Below, piece after piece: positions 38,381-46,920 of a stretch of 64,000 bases of DNA (the stretch's first letter is position 1; each line of letters starts with the position of its first letter). Below the pieces are notes generated by a model. The model ran no database searches and was not told the DNA's origin. It was given only the letters and a program-made list of their open reading frames with translations. The translations under genes and the position numbers were made by a program. The DNA is from Methylocystis sp. SC2 (GTDB lineage Bacteria > Pseudomonadota > Alphaproteobacteria > Rhizobiales > Beijerinckiaceae), in assembly GCF_000304315.1 (NCBI RefSeq), contig NC_018485.1, positions 1,582,501 to 1,646,500 of the forward strand. Reading direction: 5' to 3'.

Positions 38381-40648
38381 TCAGGTGCGGGGGAACAAGG
38401 GGTTGACGTCGGCTTCGCGCACGGGCCGCTTGCGCAGACCCAGCGCGATGGGCACGTCGTAGAGACGGCCGGGGCCAAAGCGGCGGTAGAAGTGCCGCAG
38501 TCCCGGAACGATCACCCGAACCACCGGCACGTCAATGTCCGGACGCGTCTGATCGAGGACGAGGAAATCGTGCCCGGCCCGCGCGACCAGCTTGACGCAG
38601 GCCAGCACCTGGTCGCGGCCGTCGAGTTGGGCGAAATTCTTGAAGCGCGACCGTCCGAACGACGCCTTGCCCTGCGGCCGCAGATAGGCGTGCTTGCGCA
38701 ACGGCAGAGGGTCGCTTCCATAATCGTCGTCGGGCCCGAACTCGGGGCGGCCGCCGAGGCTCTCGATGGCAAGAAACTGGTTGAGCTCGGTCATGGCGCG
38801 CAGCGTCGCGATCCTTGGATCGAAATGCGCTCCCGCCGCGACTTCGATGAACTCCCGTCCGTTCTCGATCCAATGGGCGACGGCGACGACGACGGGAATG
38901 CCAAGATCGCTCGTCACGTCCAGCGCCCAGACGTCGCGGCCCATCCGGGCGAAAACGGCGCGCAGATCGCGCACATAGCTGTCGCCTAGCTTGTCGAGAT
39001 CGATCTCCGGACGACGCAACCGGTTGTACCACCAGATCGCATATGCGTCCCGCTCAACGAGTTCGAGGAAACCCTGAATGATGGCCTCCTCGATCGTATT
39101 GCCCGCGGCGCAACCGTTCGAATCCGCGCTGATCTGATTGGCGCAGCCGGACTCGTGAAAGAAATACAGAAGGCCGGTGGGGACGTATTTGAAGGTTTCG
39201 TCGCGCAGCGACCACACGGGCGACCACTCCGCCTCCGCGGCGGGATCGAAGCGCTGCGCGCCCTCGCCGCAGCCGCCGCTTTTCGCGCCCTGCTCATATT
39301 GCGCGTCGCTGTAGAGCAGGATGTCGTTGGGCAGGATCGCCTCGCCCGCCGGGAAATCCGTAAAGCGTCGAACCGTCCTGATTTCGTCGCCCTGAAAAAT
39401 CCCGCAGTAACGCTCGATCGCCTCCATCAGCGCGCTTGCTTCGCCCTGTTCGGCGACGCTGCCCTTGCCGTAGCTGTCTCCGCTCAGCCCGGCCTGAAGG
39501 GCGTCGACCGTTTCGGGGCGCGGCGAAAAATTATGTCTGGCGACAAAGCTCGCGTCGAGCGGCTGCTGGCTCTTGATCCGATCGAGATGCGACACGACGC
39601 CGGTCAGCGGGCTCACATGCTTGCGATTGCGGGCAAGAGTGTCGCCCGGCGCGACCGATCTGTAGCCCCCGCTCGTCACGACGCTCGCGCTGCCGGCATG
39701 CAGCGGGATGGGCGTGGGCGTTCGCGCGGGATCGCGGATTTCCGGATCGCCGCAGCTTGGGCATTGCGGCCGCGCCGGCACATAATGGCGGGCGACGGTC
39801 GAGCCCATCAGATCCAGGCTCACGATATGCTGGTGCAGATCGGTGCGGAAGTCGCTGGCGATCGCCTTGGCGATCTCCGCGGCGGCGAGGCCGACGCCGC
39901 TCAGCCCGAGCGGCTGGGCGCCTAGCGGCGAGACGGCGACGCAGCGCGCCTCCTTGCGGCCGAGGAACGCCTTGACTTGACGATTCCAGTTCATGCGATC
40001 GGCGAGGCATCTCCAGCAGGCGCTCTTGCCCGGGCTGAAGATCGGGCCGACCAGCGGGAAAACGCCGGAAGGCTGCACCAGCATCCAGTCCTGCTTTTTC
40101 TCGAGCCGCCGGCGGTTGAACTCCGCGAGCTGGCTTTCGAGATAATCGCTGACCAGGGCGATGGTCAGATCGCCGCCGCGCTTCACGACCTTGACGCCGT
40201 AAACGCCCAAGGCCTCCTCTAGCGCCCGCGCGCCGCCGATCCCGAGGGTTTCGATCTGAACGGAGACTTTTTGCAGATTTTTCGCGGCGACGTCGGGCGG
40301 CAGGCCGAGACTCGCCCAATAGGCCGCCGCGACGCCGTCGGATGCGCGCGTCGGGACGACGAAACGGCGATCGAGCAGCCGCTTGAACGCCTCGTCGATG
40401 GTGTCGAGGGGAAACTCGGCGGACAGCGCCCGGCGTATGGCGTCGGCGTCCTCTCCGGCGCCGATCCGCTCGGCCAGCGCGCAATAGAGCGCGCCACGAA
40501 GGAAAAACTTTCTGTCCTCCGAATAGAGGCAGACGGCGTCAGGCGGCAGGACATAGACAGAAAAATTCGGCGAAAATCGAAGGCCGTCGCCCAACCGCTC
40601 TTGTGAAACCGGCTTCGGCGCAAGCGGTTTAGATACGTCAATCGTCAT
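38381..40648 (-). CDS. Fused E1-like/YcaO cyclodehydratase of a TOMM cluster
   Basis: A 755-residue fusion that turns Cys/Ser/Thr of the precursor into azolines using ATP. The N-terminal part (about 1-350) is the precursor-binding, E1-like cyclodehydratase module with a zinc tetrad, CWRC at 211-214 and CPSC at 296-299. The C-terminal part (about 360-755) is the YcaO domain: SVAEQGEASALMEAIERYCG, CAAGNTIEEAIIQGFLELVE and RDAYAIWWYN give the ATP- and magnesium-binding acidic residues. The chain ends in a proline-containing VNPLFPRT tail, a common YcaO feature. It lies 206 bases downstream of the precursor gene. Confidence 0.93.
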   Translation of the reverse strand: MTIDVSKPLAPKPVSQERLGDGLRFSPNFSVYVLPPDAVCLYSEDRKFFLRGALYCALAERIGAGEDADAIRRALSAEFPLDTIDEAFKRLLDRRFVVPTRASDGVAAAYWASLGLPPDVAAKNLQKVSVQIETLGIGGARALEEALGVYGVKVVKRGGDLTIALVSDYLESQLAEFNRRRLEKKQDWMLVQPSGVFPLVGPIFSPGKSACWRCLADRMNWNRQVKAFLGRKEARCVAVSPLGAQPLGLSGVGLAAAEIAKAIASDFRTDLHQHIVSLDLMGSTVARHYVPARPQCPSCGDPEIRDPARTPTPIPLHAGSASVVTSGGYRSVAPGDTLARNRKHVSPLTGVVSHLDRIKSQQPLDASFVARHNFSPRPETVDALQAGLSGDSYGKGSVAEQGEASALMEAIERYCGIFQGDEIRTVRRFTDFPAGEAILPNDILLYSDAQYEQGAKSGGCGEGAQRFDPAAEAEWSPVWSLRDETFKYVPTGLLYFFHESGCANQISADSNGCAAGNTIEEAIIQGFLELVERDAYAIWWYNRLRRPEIDLDKLGDSYVRDLRAVFARMGRDVWALDVTSDLGIPVVVAVAHWIENGREFIEVAAGAHFDPRIATLRAMTELNQFLAIESLGGRPEFGPDDDYGSDPLPLRKHAYLRPQGKASFGRSRFKNFAQLDGRDQVLACVKLVARAGHDFLVLDQTRPDIDVPVVRVIVPGLRHFYRRFGPGRLYDVPIALGLRKRPVREADVNPLFPRT

Positions 40649-40854
40649 TTGGCTGTCGCGCGCCCCCGTCTCGTCGCCCCAGGAGCGACGAGATTGTTCG
40701 ATTCAGGAATCCGAGAGACGAACGAAAGCCTACAGACCCGTGCGGAACATTGTTGATGTTCCGCACGACGTCGCTGCACGCCCCGCATCGGCCCACGGCC
40801 GAAGCGCCGACGGCCTATCGGAACCGATTCAGCCGTCAAATGTGCAGCGGCGCG

Positions 40855-41205
40855 TCACCCGCAACCACGGCAGCCGCACCCGCGACAGCCACAGCCGCGA
40901 CAGCCGCAGCCACGACAGCCACAGCCCCTGCAGCCGCGGCAACCCCACCACCAGGCGACCTGCTCATTCTTGACGGCCGGGACTTCTTCGCGGTCGAAAA
41001 GGCGGAAAGAATTCAGCCCCACGTCGAACACTTCCTGTTCGCGGAGGTCGATCGTGCGCGTCCGGCTCGTCGTCGGAGCCGTCGAAGCGTCGGCGGGAGA
41101 ACTATCGACGCAGGCAGCGCCTGCGAGCGACAAAGATACACCCATCACGCCGAGGGCTTTCTTGCCTCGATGTTTGTTCTGTGGGTTGTCCGATGAGCGC
41201 GCCAT
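40855..41205 (-). CDS. TOMM precursor peptide with cysteine-rich GCRGC core
   Basis: A 116-residue peptide. The ATG at 41205 is fixed by a strong GGGAGGAG six bases upstream. The N-terminus looks like a signal peptide: basic KHRGKK, hydrophobic ALGVMGVSLSLAGAA, then ADA-S. The middle part has RTIDLREQEVFDVGLNSFRL and FDREEV, likely the leader region read by the maturase. The C-terminus is VAWWWGCRGCR followed by four GCGCR-type units, with 11 cysteines in the last 30 residues. Gly and Cys codons vary between units, so the repeat is kept at protein level. Eleven cysteines could each become thiazoles. The final product is unknown. Confidence 0.9.
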   Translation of the reverse strand: MARSSDNPQNKHRGKKALGVMGVSLSLAGAACVDSSPADASTAPTTSRTRTIDLREQEVFDVGLNSFRLFDREEVPAVKNEQVAWWWGCRGCRGCGCRGCGCRGCGCRGCGCRGCG

Positions 41206-41440
41206 AGACTCCTCCCGAAAAATCTCAAAAACCGCACGGGTGCAGACAATAGCGCTCCTCGCGCGCGGGTCAATACTCATCCGGTAAAAGGCGAACCCGA
41301 ATGTTTCCACGTTCACCGCGGGGATTGGAGCGCCGCTATTGGCGGCCTATGCGCCTTAGCGTAATGAACGAGTGGTCGCGCGTGCTCGACGCTTGCCGGG
41401 TTGACCCGCATGCGGAGGCGCGAACAGCCGGAGCCGTCAT

Positions 41441-41908
41441 ATGCAGCGCGTAACGATAACGATCGACGAAGAGCTGATGAGCGCGCTCGATCAGTATATG
41501 GAGGCGGGCGGCCATCGAAATCGCTCCGAGGCCGTTCGCGATCTCGTCCGCGCAGGGCTGCTGAAAACGCCCGAAGCCGATGACAGCGCCCGCCCCTGCA
41601 TGGCCGCGCTCGTTTACGTCTACGACCACGAGACGCGGCAGCTGTCGAAAAAACTGATGCATGACCATCACTCTCACGCCGACATGTCGATCGCGACGCT
41701 GCACGTGCACATCGATGAGGCGACCTGTCTCGAAGTGTCGCTGCTCAAGGGCCAGAAGACGGATGTCGAGCACTTCGCCGGCCATGTGATCGGCGAACGC
41801 GGCGTTCGATACGGGCAGCTCGTCGTCTTGCCGGCGGATCTCGAGCACGGCGAAACGCCCCACGTCGATCGTCACACGACCGGACGCCACCCGCACCATT
41901 CCAGCTAA
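41441..41908 (+). CDS. nikR: Nickel-responsive ribbon-helix-helix regulator NikR
   Basis: A 155-residue repressor with an N-terminal ribbon-helix-helix DNA-binding domain (RVTITIDEELMSALDQYMEA, then RNRSEAVRDLVRAGL) and an ACT-like metal domain. The nickel ligands of E. coli NikR (His76, His87, His89, Cys95) correspond to His77, His88, His90 and Cys96 in MHDHHSHADM and LHVHIDEATC. The C-terminus has an additional His-rich tail (HVDRHTTGRHPHHSS). It is divergent from the TOMM precursor gene with 235 bases between them and is 122 bases upstream of the TonB-dependent receptor, so it may control both. Confidence 0.93.
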   Translation: MQRVTITIDEELMSALDQYMEAGGHRNRSEAVRDLVRAGLLKTPEADDSARPCMAALVYVYDHETRQLSKKLMHDHHSHADMSIATLHVHIDEATCLEVSLLKGQKTDVEHFAGHVIGERGVRYGQLVVLPADLEHGETPHVDRHTTGRHPHHSS

Positions 41909-42030
41909 AGCGCGTCGTCTGTGGCAATTCGGCAACGCTTACGGCAAATTGCTTTGAGCCAATTGACCCAACGCATCGCGTAAGACAATTTTAAAAAAAA
42001 ATCACAATACGTGCATGTTGGTGACGTCGA

Positions 42031-44457
42031 ATGAACCGCAGAAACGCCGCTTCCGTATCCGCCGTCGCCATCTCGATATCGCTGTTTTGCGCGGAGGCGC
42101 AGGCGCAATTCACCGCGCTGCCAACGATCAATGTCGGCGGTCACCGCCCGGCGGCCAGCACGGCGCGGCCATCGCGTTCGAGCGGTCAGGCGACGCGCGG
42201 TCCAGTTCGCCCCGAGCCCGCGCCAGTCATTCAGGATCCCACCGTGTCGGAGGCGCAAAAGCCGCCGCCGCTCACGTCGTCCAGCGACAAGTTCTATACC
42301 GGCGAGGAAGTGACGGCCTATCCTTATTCGCGTCCTAGCGAATCGCTTGAAATCGTGCCTGGCTTGATCGTCTCGCAGCACTCTGGCGACGGCAAGGCCA
42401 ATCAATATTTCCTGCGCGGCTTCAATCTCGATCACGGCACTGACCTCGCGCTCTATCTCGACGGCATGCCGCTCAATATGCGCACCCATGGCCATGGACA
42501 GGGATACGCGGACGCGAATTTCCTCATGCCCGAGTTGTTGTCGTCAATTCTGGTGCACAAAGGACCCTATGCAGCCGAAGACGGAGACTTCTCTTCGGCC
42601 GGCTCGATCTACATCCAATACATCGATAAGATCGACAAGGGCTATTTTTCCGGAACCGGCGGCAGCTTCGGTTATGGCCGCGGCTTCGCCATCCAGCCTT
42701 ACAAGGACATCTATGGCGGCGACGCCTATGGCGCCGTCGAGATGAACGTCTACAACGGCCCCTGGGAGCGCGGCGACGAATTAAAGAAGATCAACGGCGT
42801 CTTGCGCTGGACGCGGGGCACGCAGAGCGACGGCATGTCGCTCACCGCGATGGCCTACGCCAACCGATGGTATTCGACCGATCAGATTCCCATGCGCGCC
42901 GTGAATTCCGGCCTGCTTTCTCTATGGGGCACGACGGACCCGACCGACGGCGGCGACACCACGCGCTTCTCCCTTTCGGGCCGCTGGAGTCAGACAGAGG
43001 GCAATCACTACTCGCGCGTCGAAGCCTATGCGATCCGCTCGACTCTGGAGCTCTACAACAACTTCACCTATTTCCTCGCGCATCCCGACATCGGCGACCA
43101 GTTCCGCCAGTTCGACCGGCGCACGATCGTCGGCGTCAACGCACAGCACGGCATCGCCTGGAATTCTTTCGGCCTTCCCGTCCAGACGCGCTTCGGGCTG
43201 CAGGGCCGCTATGACGATATTCGCCTGGGCCTGCAGGAAAGCTTCCGCCGCAATATGTATAATGCGATCCGCAACGACTACGTCGGCGAAGGCAGCGTGG
43301 GCATTTGGACCGACACGACGGTGAGTTGGACGCCATGGCTGCGAACGGTGGCCGGCGCGCGCGTCGACCTTTATTCGGCGGCCGTCAACTCGATTCAGAC
43401 GCTGGCGGACGCGCCGAAAGTCTTCAACAGCGAAGGGACGCCGGTCTTCCTGTGGACCGGTCCCTTCAACAATGGCCAGAAGGACGCGGCGATTTTCAGC
43501 CCCAAAGCGTCGATCATTCTTGGTCCCTGGTATGCGACTGAAATGTTCCTGAATTTCGGCGAAGGGTTCCACTCGACCGACGCGCGCGGCACAGTGCAGA
43601 ATTTCTCGAGCGCGGAAATCGGCGGCATCGACGGCTTCGACCTCGACAGTTTCTCGGTCGCCGCGCGCATTCCGCTGCTCGTGAAGTCGCGCGGCGCGGA
43701 AATCGGCTGGCGCACCAAATTCATCGAGGGACTCGACTCAAGCGTGAGCCTGTTCTGGCTCAACTTAGATTCCGAAAACCAATATGTCGGCGACGCCGGA
43801 ACGACGGAATTCGGCCGCCCGAGCCGCCGCTACGGCATCGAAATCGCCAATCACTATCATCCGGTGTCCTGGATCAGCTTCGACGGCAATGTGGCCTTAG
43901 TGAATACGCGCTTCCGCGGCGTCGATCAAAATGCGTGGCTCAGCTATGCCGAACTGACGACGGCGGAGACGCTGCCTTACGGGACCTTCCTTGGCAACGC
44001 CCCTGGCAACTATCTCTTCAACGCCCCGGCGATCGTCGCGATGGGAGGGCTTGAAATCGGCGAGGCCACGGGCTGGTTCGCCGGCATGAAATATCGCTAT
44101 TTCGGCACGCGCCCCCTGACGCCGGACGGCTATTTCACCTCTCCCGCCACCGGCACCTTCAACGCGCGGCTTGGCTATCGCTGGGCGGACGGCTGGCGCA
44201 TTCAGCTCGACGCGTTCAACATATTCAATTCGCGCTCCGACCAGATCACCTACGCCTATGGGTCGCTGCTGCCGAGCGACGCGCTCTATCAGCAGTGCGT
44301 CAACGGCCTCGCCCCCGGCGCGGTTTGCGGGGTCGGCGTCATGGACCGCCATTTCAAACCGGTCGAGCCGCCGGCGGTACGCCTGACGTTCGGCGGTCCG
44401 ATCAGTTTTGACTCGCTGCCGGACTTTTCCGCGCCTCTGCGGGTCGTGCCGGACTGA
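42031..44457 (+). CDS. TonB-dependent outer-membrane receptor
   Basis: An 808-residue outer-membrane transporter. A signal peptide (ASVSAVAISISLFCAEAQAQ) is followed by a proline-rich spacer and a plug domain (SESLEIVPGLIVSQHSGDGK, YFLRGFNLDHGTDLALYLDG, MRTHGHGQGYADANF). A 22-strand-type barrel then has many aromatic turns, and its last strands carry LRVVPD. It imports a ligand using the proton-motive force through TonB. The position just after nikR suggests a nickel- or metallophore-related substrate, by analogy with NikR-controlled receptors in other bacteria. The substrate cannot be read from sequence. Confidence 0.9.
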   Translation: MNRRNAASVSAVAISISLFCAEAQAQFTALPTINVGGHRPAASTARPSRSSGQATRGPVRPEPAPVIQDPTVSEAQKPPPLTSSSDKFYTGEEVTAYPYSRPSESLEIVPGLIVSQHSGDGKANQYFLRGFNLDHGTDLALYLDGMPLNMRTHGHGQGYADANFLMPELLSSILVHKGPYAAEDGDFSSAGSIYIQYIDKIDKGYFSGTGGSFGYGRGFAIQPYKDIYGGDAYGAVEMNVYNGPWERGDELKKINGVLRWTRGTQSDGMSLTAMAYANRWYSTDQIPMRAVNSGLLSLWGTTDPTDGGDTTRFSLSGRWSQTEGNHYSRVEAYAIRSTLELYNNFTYFLAHPDIGDQFRQFDRRTIVGVNAQHGIAWNSFGLPVQTRFGLQGRYDDIRLGLQESFRRNMYNAIRNDYVGEGSVGIWTDTTVSWTPWLRTVAGARVDLYSAAVNSIQTLADAPKVFNSEGTPVFLWTGPFNNGQKDAAIFSPKASIILGPWYATEMFLNFGEGFHSTDARGTVQNFSSAEIGGIDGFDLDSFSVAARIPLLVKSRGAEIGWRTKFIEGLDSSVSLFWLNLDSENQYVGDAGTTEFGRPSRRYGIEIANHYHPVSWISFDGNVALVNTRFRGVDQNAWLSYAELTTAETLPYGTFLGNAPGNYLFNAPAIVAMGGLEIGEATGWFAGMKYRYFGTRPLTPDGYFTSPATGTFNARLGYRWADGWRIQLDAFNIFNSRSDQITYAYGSLLPSDALYQQCVNGLAPGAVCGVGVMDRHFKPVEPPAVRLTFGGPISFDSLPDFSAPLRVVPD

Positions 44458-44484
44458 GCCGCGCTCAACCCGTTTTGCGCTGCG

Positions 44485-44691
44485 TCACAAGCTGCGCAGG
44501 ACGGCGTTGATGCGCCGCTGATAGCCGGGGCCTTGCGACTTGAAATAGTCGATCAGGTCTTGGTCGAGGCGGATCGAAATCGCCTGTTTTTTCGGCGGCA
44601 CGACGACTTCCGCCTGGCTCCAGTCGATGGGCTCGAACGCCGCCCAATCGGGATCTCGCGCCACCCCGGCGTCGATTTGTAAATCGCTCAT
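44485..44691 (-). CDS. BrnA-type antitoxin, without a BrnT partner nearby
   Basis: A 68-residue protein when started at the ATG at 44691. It reads DPDWAAFEPIDWSQAEVVVP, then KKQAISIRLDQDLIDYFKSQ and GPGYQRRINAVLRS, the BrnA C-terminal ribbon-helix-helix. BrnA normally pairs with the toxin BrnT encoded just upstream. No BrnT is seen before dnaG, so this is an orphan antitoxin or a regulator. An ATG at 44709 is an alternative start. Confidence 0.75.
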   Translation of the reverse strand: MSDLQIDAGVARDPDWAAFEPIDWSQAEVVVPPKKQAISIRLDQDLIDYFKSQGPGYQRRINAVLRSL

Positions 44692-44815
44692 TTTCTGTCG
44701 CAACCTCATCCTGCGCGTATCTCGGCTTAGATCCGGCGCACGGTTGAGCCTGTGAATCATGGGCATCGCGGCGGATTTGTTCCCGGCCAGGAAGAAGTGG
44801 TGCTAGGGACAGCCT

Positions 44816-46720
44816 ATGCGCTTTTCGCCTTCCTTCCTAGAAGAGATTCGGGCGCGCGTGCCCGTCTCCGAGGTCGTGCGCCAGAAGGTCAAGCTTCGCA
44901 AGGAAGGCCGGGAGTGGCGCGGCCTATCGCCGTTCAACGCCGAGAAGACCCCCTCCTTTTACGTCAACGACCAGAAGATGCGCTGGTTCGACTTTTCCGC
45001 GGGCAAAAACGGCAACATATTCGATTTTGTCATGGAGACGGAGGGGCTCTCCTTCCCCGAGGCGGTGGAAAGACTGGCGGCGCTCGCGGGGCTCCCCCTG
45101 CCCGTCGAAACCAAAGAGCAGCAGGAACAGGACCGACGGCGCGCGACGCTTGGCGAGGCGCTGGAAGCGGCGGCGGTCTTTTTCGAAAAGCAGCTCGCCG
45201 GCGCCGCGGGGCGCGAAGCGCGCGCCTATCTCGACCGCCGCCAGATTTCCTTATCCGCGCGCGAAAAATTCCGTCTGGGTTTTGCGCCGCCCGAGCGTCA
45301 TGCGCTGCGCGATCACCTCGCCGCCAAAGGCGCAAGCGTCGAAACGATGATCGAGGCGGGCCTGCTCGTCCATGGCGAGGATATCGCCGTTCCTTTCGAT
45401 CGTTTCCGCAATCGGGTGATGTTTCCGATCTGCGACCGCGCCGGGCGGGTCATCGCCTTTGGCGGACGCGCCCTGGAGGCTGACGCACAGGCGAAATATC
45501 TGAACTCCCCCGAGACGCCGCTCTTTCACAAGGGCGCGACGCTCTACAATCTGCATAACGCCCGCCAGGCGGCGCATGAGACCGGCGCGGTGATCGCCGT
45601 CGAGGGCTATGTCGACGTCATTGCGCTGGCCGCCGCGGGCTTCCCCAACGCCGTCGCCCCCCTGGGCACCGCGCTGACGCCGGAGCAATGCGCCCTGCTC
45701 TGGCTCCTGGCCGAGGAGCCGATCCTCTGCTTCGACGGCGACAAGGCGGGGTTGAAGGCGGCCTTTCGGGCGGTCGATACGGCGTTGCCGTTGATTGGCC
45801 CCGGGCGCTCGCTGCGATTCGTCCTTCTGCCGGACGGCCAGGATCCTGACGAACTGCTGCGCTCAAGCGGGGCGGAGGCGCTCGCGGACGCTCTGAACCA
45901 CCCGCTGCCGCTCGTCGATCTTCTGTGGATGCGCGAGACCGACGCGGCGACGCTCGACACGCCCGAGCGCCGCGCCGCGCTCGAACGGCGGCTGCGCGAG
46001 ATTGTCGGTCAGATCGGCGATGACGATCTGCGACGACATTACCTGCAGGAGCTGGCGCAACGGCTGGACCGCCTCTTCGGCCGCGACCGGCGCGGCCAGT
46101 TTCGACGCCCCGACGTCGGGCGGCGCGGCGCGGGCGGTCGCCGCCGCGCTTCCGACGAGGGCCCTTTAACCATCGGTCCAGGCTTGGCGAATTCGCCGCT
46201 GTTTCGCGGCGTCAAATCCGGGATTGCGCCGCGCGAGGCGCTCATCCTTCTGATTCTGATAAATCATCCAGATCTCATCGACTCCCGCGCGGAGGATCTG
46301 GCCACGCTCGATCTCGAGTCCGCCGACGCGCGCGACTTGCGCGACGCGCTCTTGCGATTCGCGGAGGGGCGCGCGGACGATAAACATGAGCTGCACCCGT
46401 TCTTGGAGTCGCTGGGACTTGCGCGGACGGTCGCCCGGCTCGAGGCGATGGCCGCCCATTCGACGCTGTGGAGCGTGCGCCCCGAGGCTGCGGCGGCGGA
46501 CGCCGGCGAGAGCCTGCGGCAGGCTTTCGCCTTGCATCGCAGATCATTGGCGTTAAATAGAGAGTTGCGCGCAGTGCAAGCTCTGCTAGCCGAGAACCCG
46601 AACGAGCGTAATAATGCGCGGCTGAAGGATATTCAGACTCAGTTGTCGGCGCTAGATGGCGCAGAAGCAGCGGTGGAAGGATATGGATCGCTTTCCGGCC
46701 GACCGTCGCGGAACTTGTGA
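44816..46720 (+). CDS. dnaG: DNA primase
   Basis: A 634-residue primase that lays RNA primers at the replication fork. The N-terminal domain reads LRKEGREWRGLSPFNAEKTP, with FDFSAGKNGNIFDF after it. The Cys/His zinc ligands of E. coli DnaG are absent, as I remember from other Hyphomicrobiales. The TOPRIM core is complete: VIAVEGYVDVIALAAAGFPN with the key Glu, FDGDKAGLKAA and LLPDGQDPDELL. The C-terminal DnaB-binding region is helical. It lies 200 bases upstream of rpoD in the same orientation, the usual macromolecular-synthesis order. Confidence 0.95.
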   Translation: MRFSPSFLEEIRARVPVSEVVRQKVKLRKEGREWRGLSPFNAEKTPSFYVNDQKMRWFDFSAGKNGNIFDFVMETEGLSFPEAVERLAALAGLPLPVETKEQQEQDRRRATLGEALEAAAVFFEKQLAGAAGREARAYLDRRQISLSAREKFRLGFAPPERHALRDHLAAKGASVETMIEAGLLVHGEDIAVPFDRFRNRVMFPICDRAGRVIAFGGRALEADAQAKYLNSPETPLFHKGATLYNLHNARQAAHETGAVIAVEGYVDVIALAAAGFPNAVAPLGTALTPEQCALLWLLAEEPILCFDGDKAGLKAAFRAVDTALPLIGPGRSLRFVLLPDGQDPDELLRSSGAEALADALNHPLPLVDLLWMRETDAATLDTPERRAALERRLREIVGQIGDDDLRRHYLQELAQRLDRLFGRDRRGQFRRPDVGRRGAGGRRRASDEGPLTIGPGLANSPLFRGVKSGIAPREALILLILINHPDLIDSRAEDLATLDLESADARDLRDALLRFAEGRADDKHELHPFLESLGLARTVARLEAMAAHSTLWSVRPEAAAADAGESLRQAFALHRRSLALNRELRAVQALLAENPNERNNARLKDIQTQLSALDGAEAAVEGYGSLSGRPSRNL

Positions 46721-46920
46721 AGCCAGCGCCGGGGTGAAGAGGGGACGGGAAGCGCGCCGCTAGCAGGCGGTGCGAGGGTTTGGTGCGGTCGGCCGGGCTT
46801 TTTTCGTCCGCTTGCCGCGCCGTGGCGTAGAGAGGGCCGGCCTCTCTGGCTATTTTTGGAAAACTTGCGCCTTGCCTGGTTCGGGGAGCCGATCCGGGGC
46901 GAGGCGTTTGGAGCTTGTGG

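Noticed and set aside
40855..40970. Short regular repeats that could be taken for a CRISPR-like or satellite array
   Set aside because: The repeats are in-frame GCRGC codons at the 3' end of the precursor gene, with synonymous variation and no spacers.
41909..42030. A NikR operator upstream of the TonB receptor
   Set aside because: CTTACG and CGTAAG are present, but the spacing (35 bases) does not fit the known GTATGA-N16-TCATAC site, so no operator was called.
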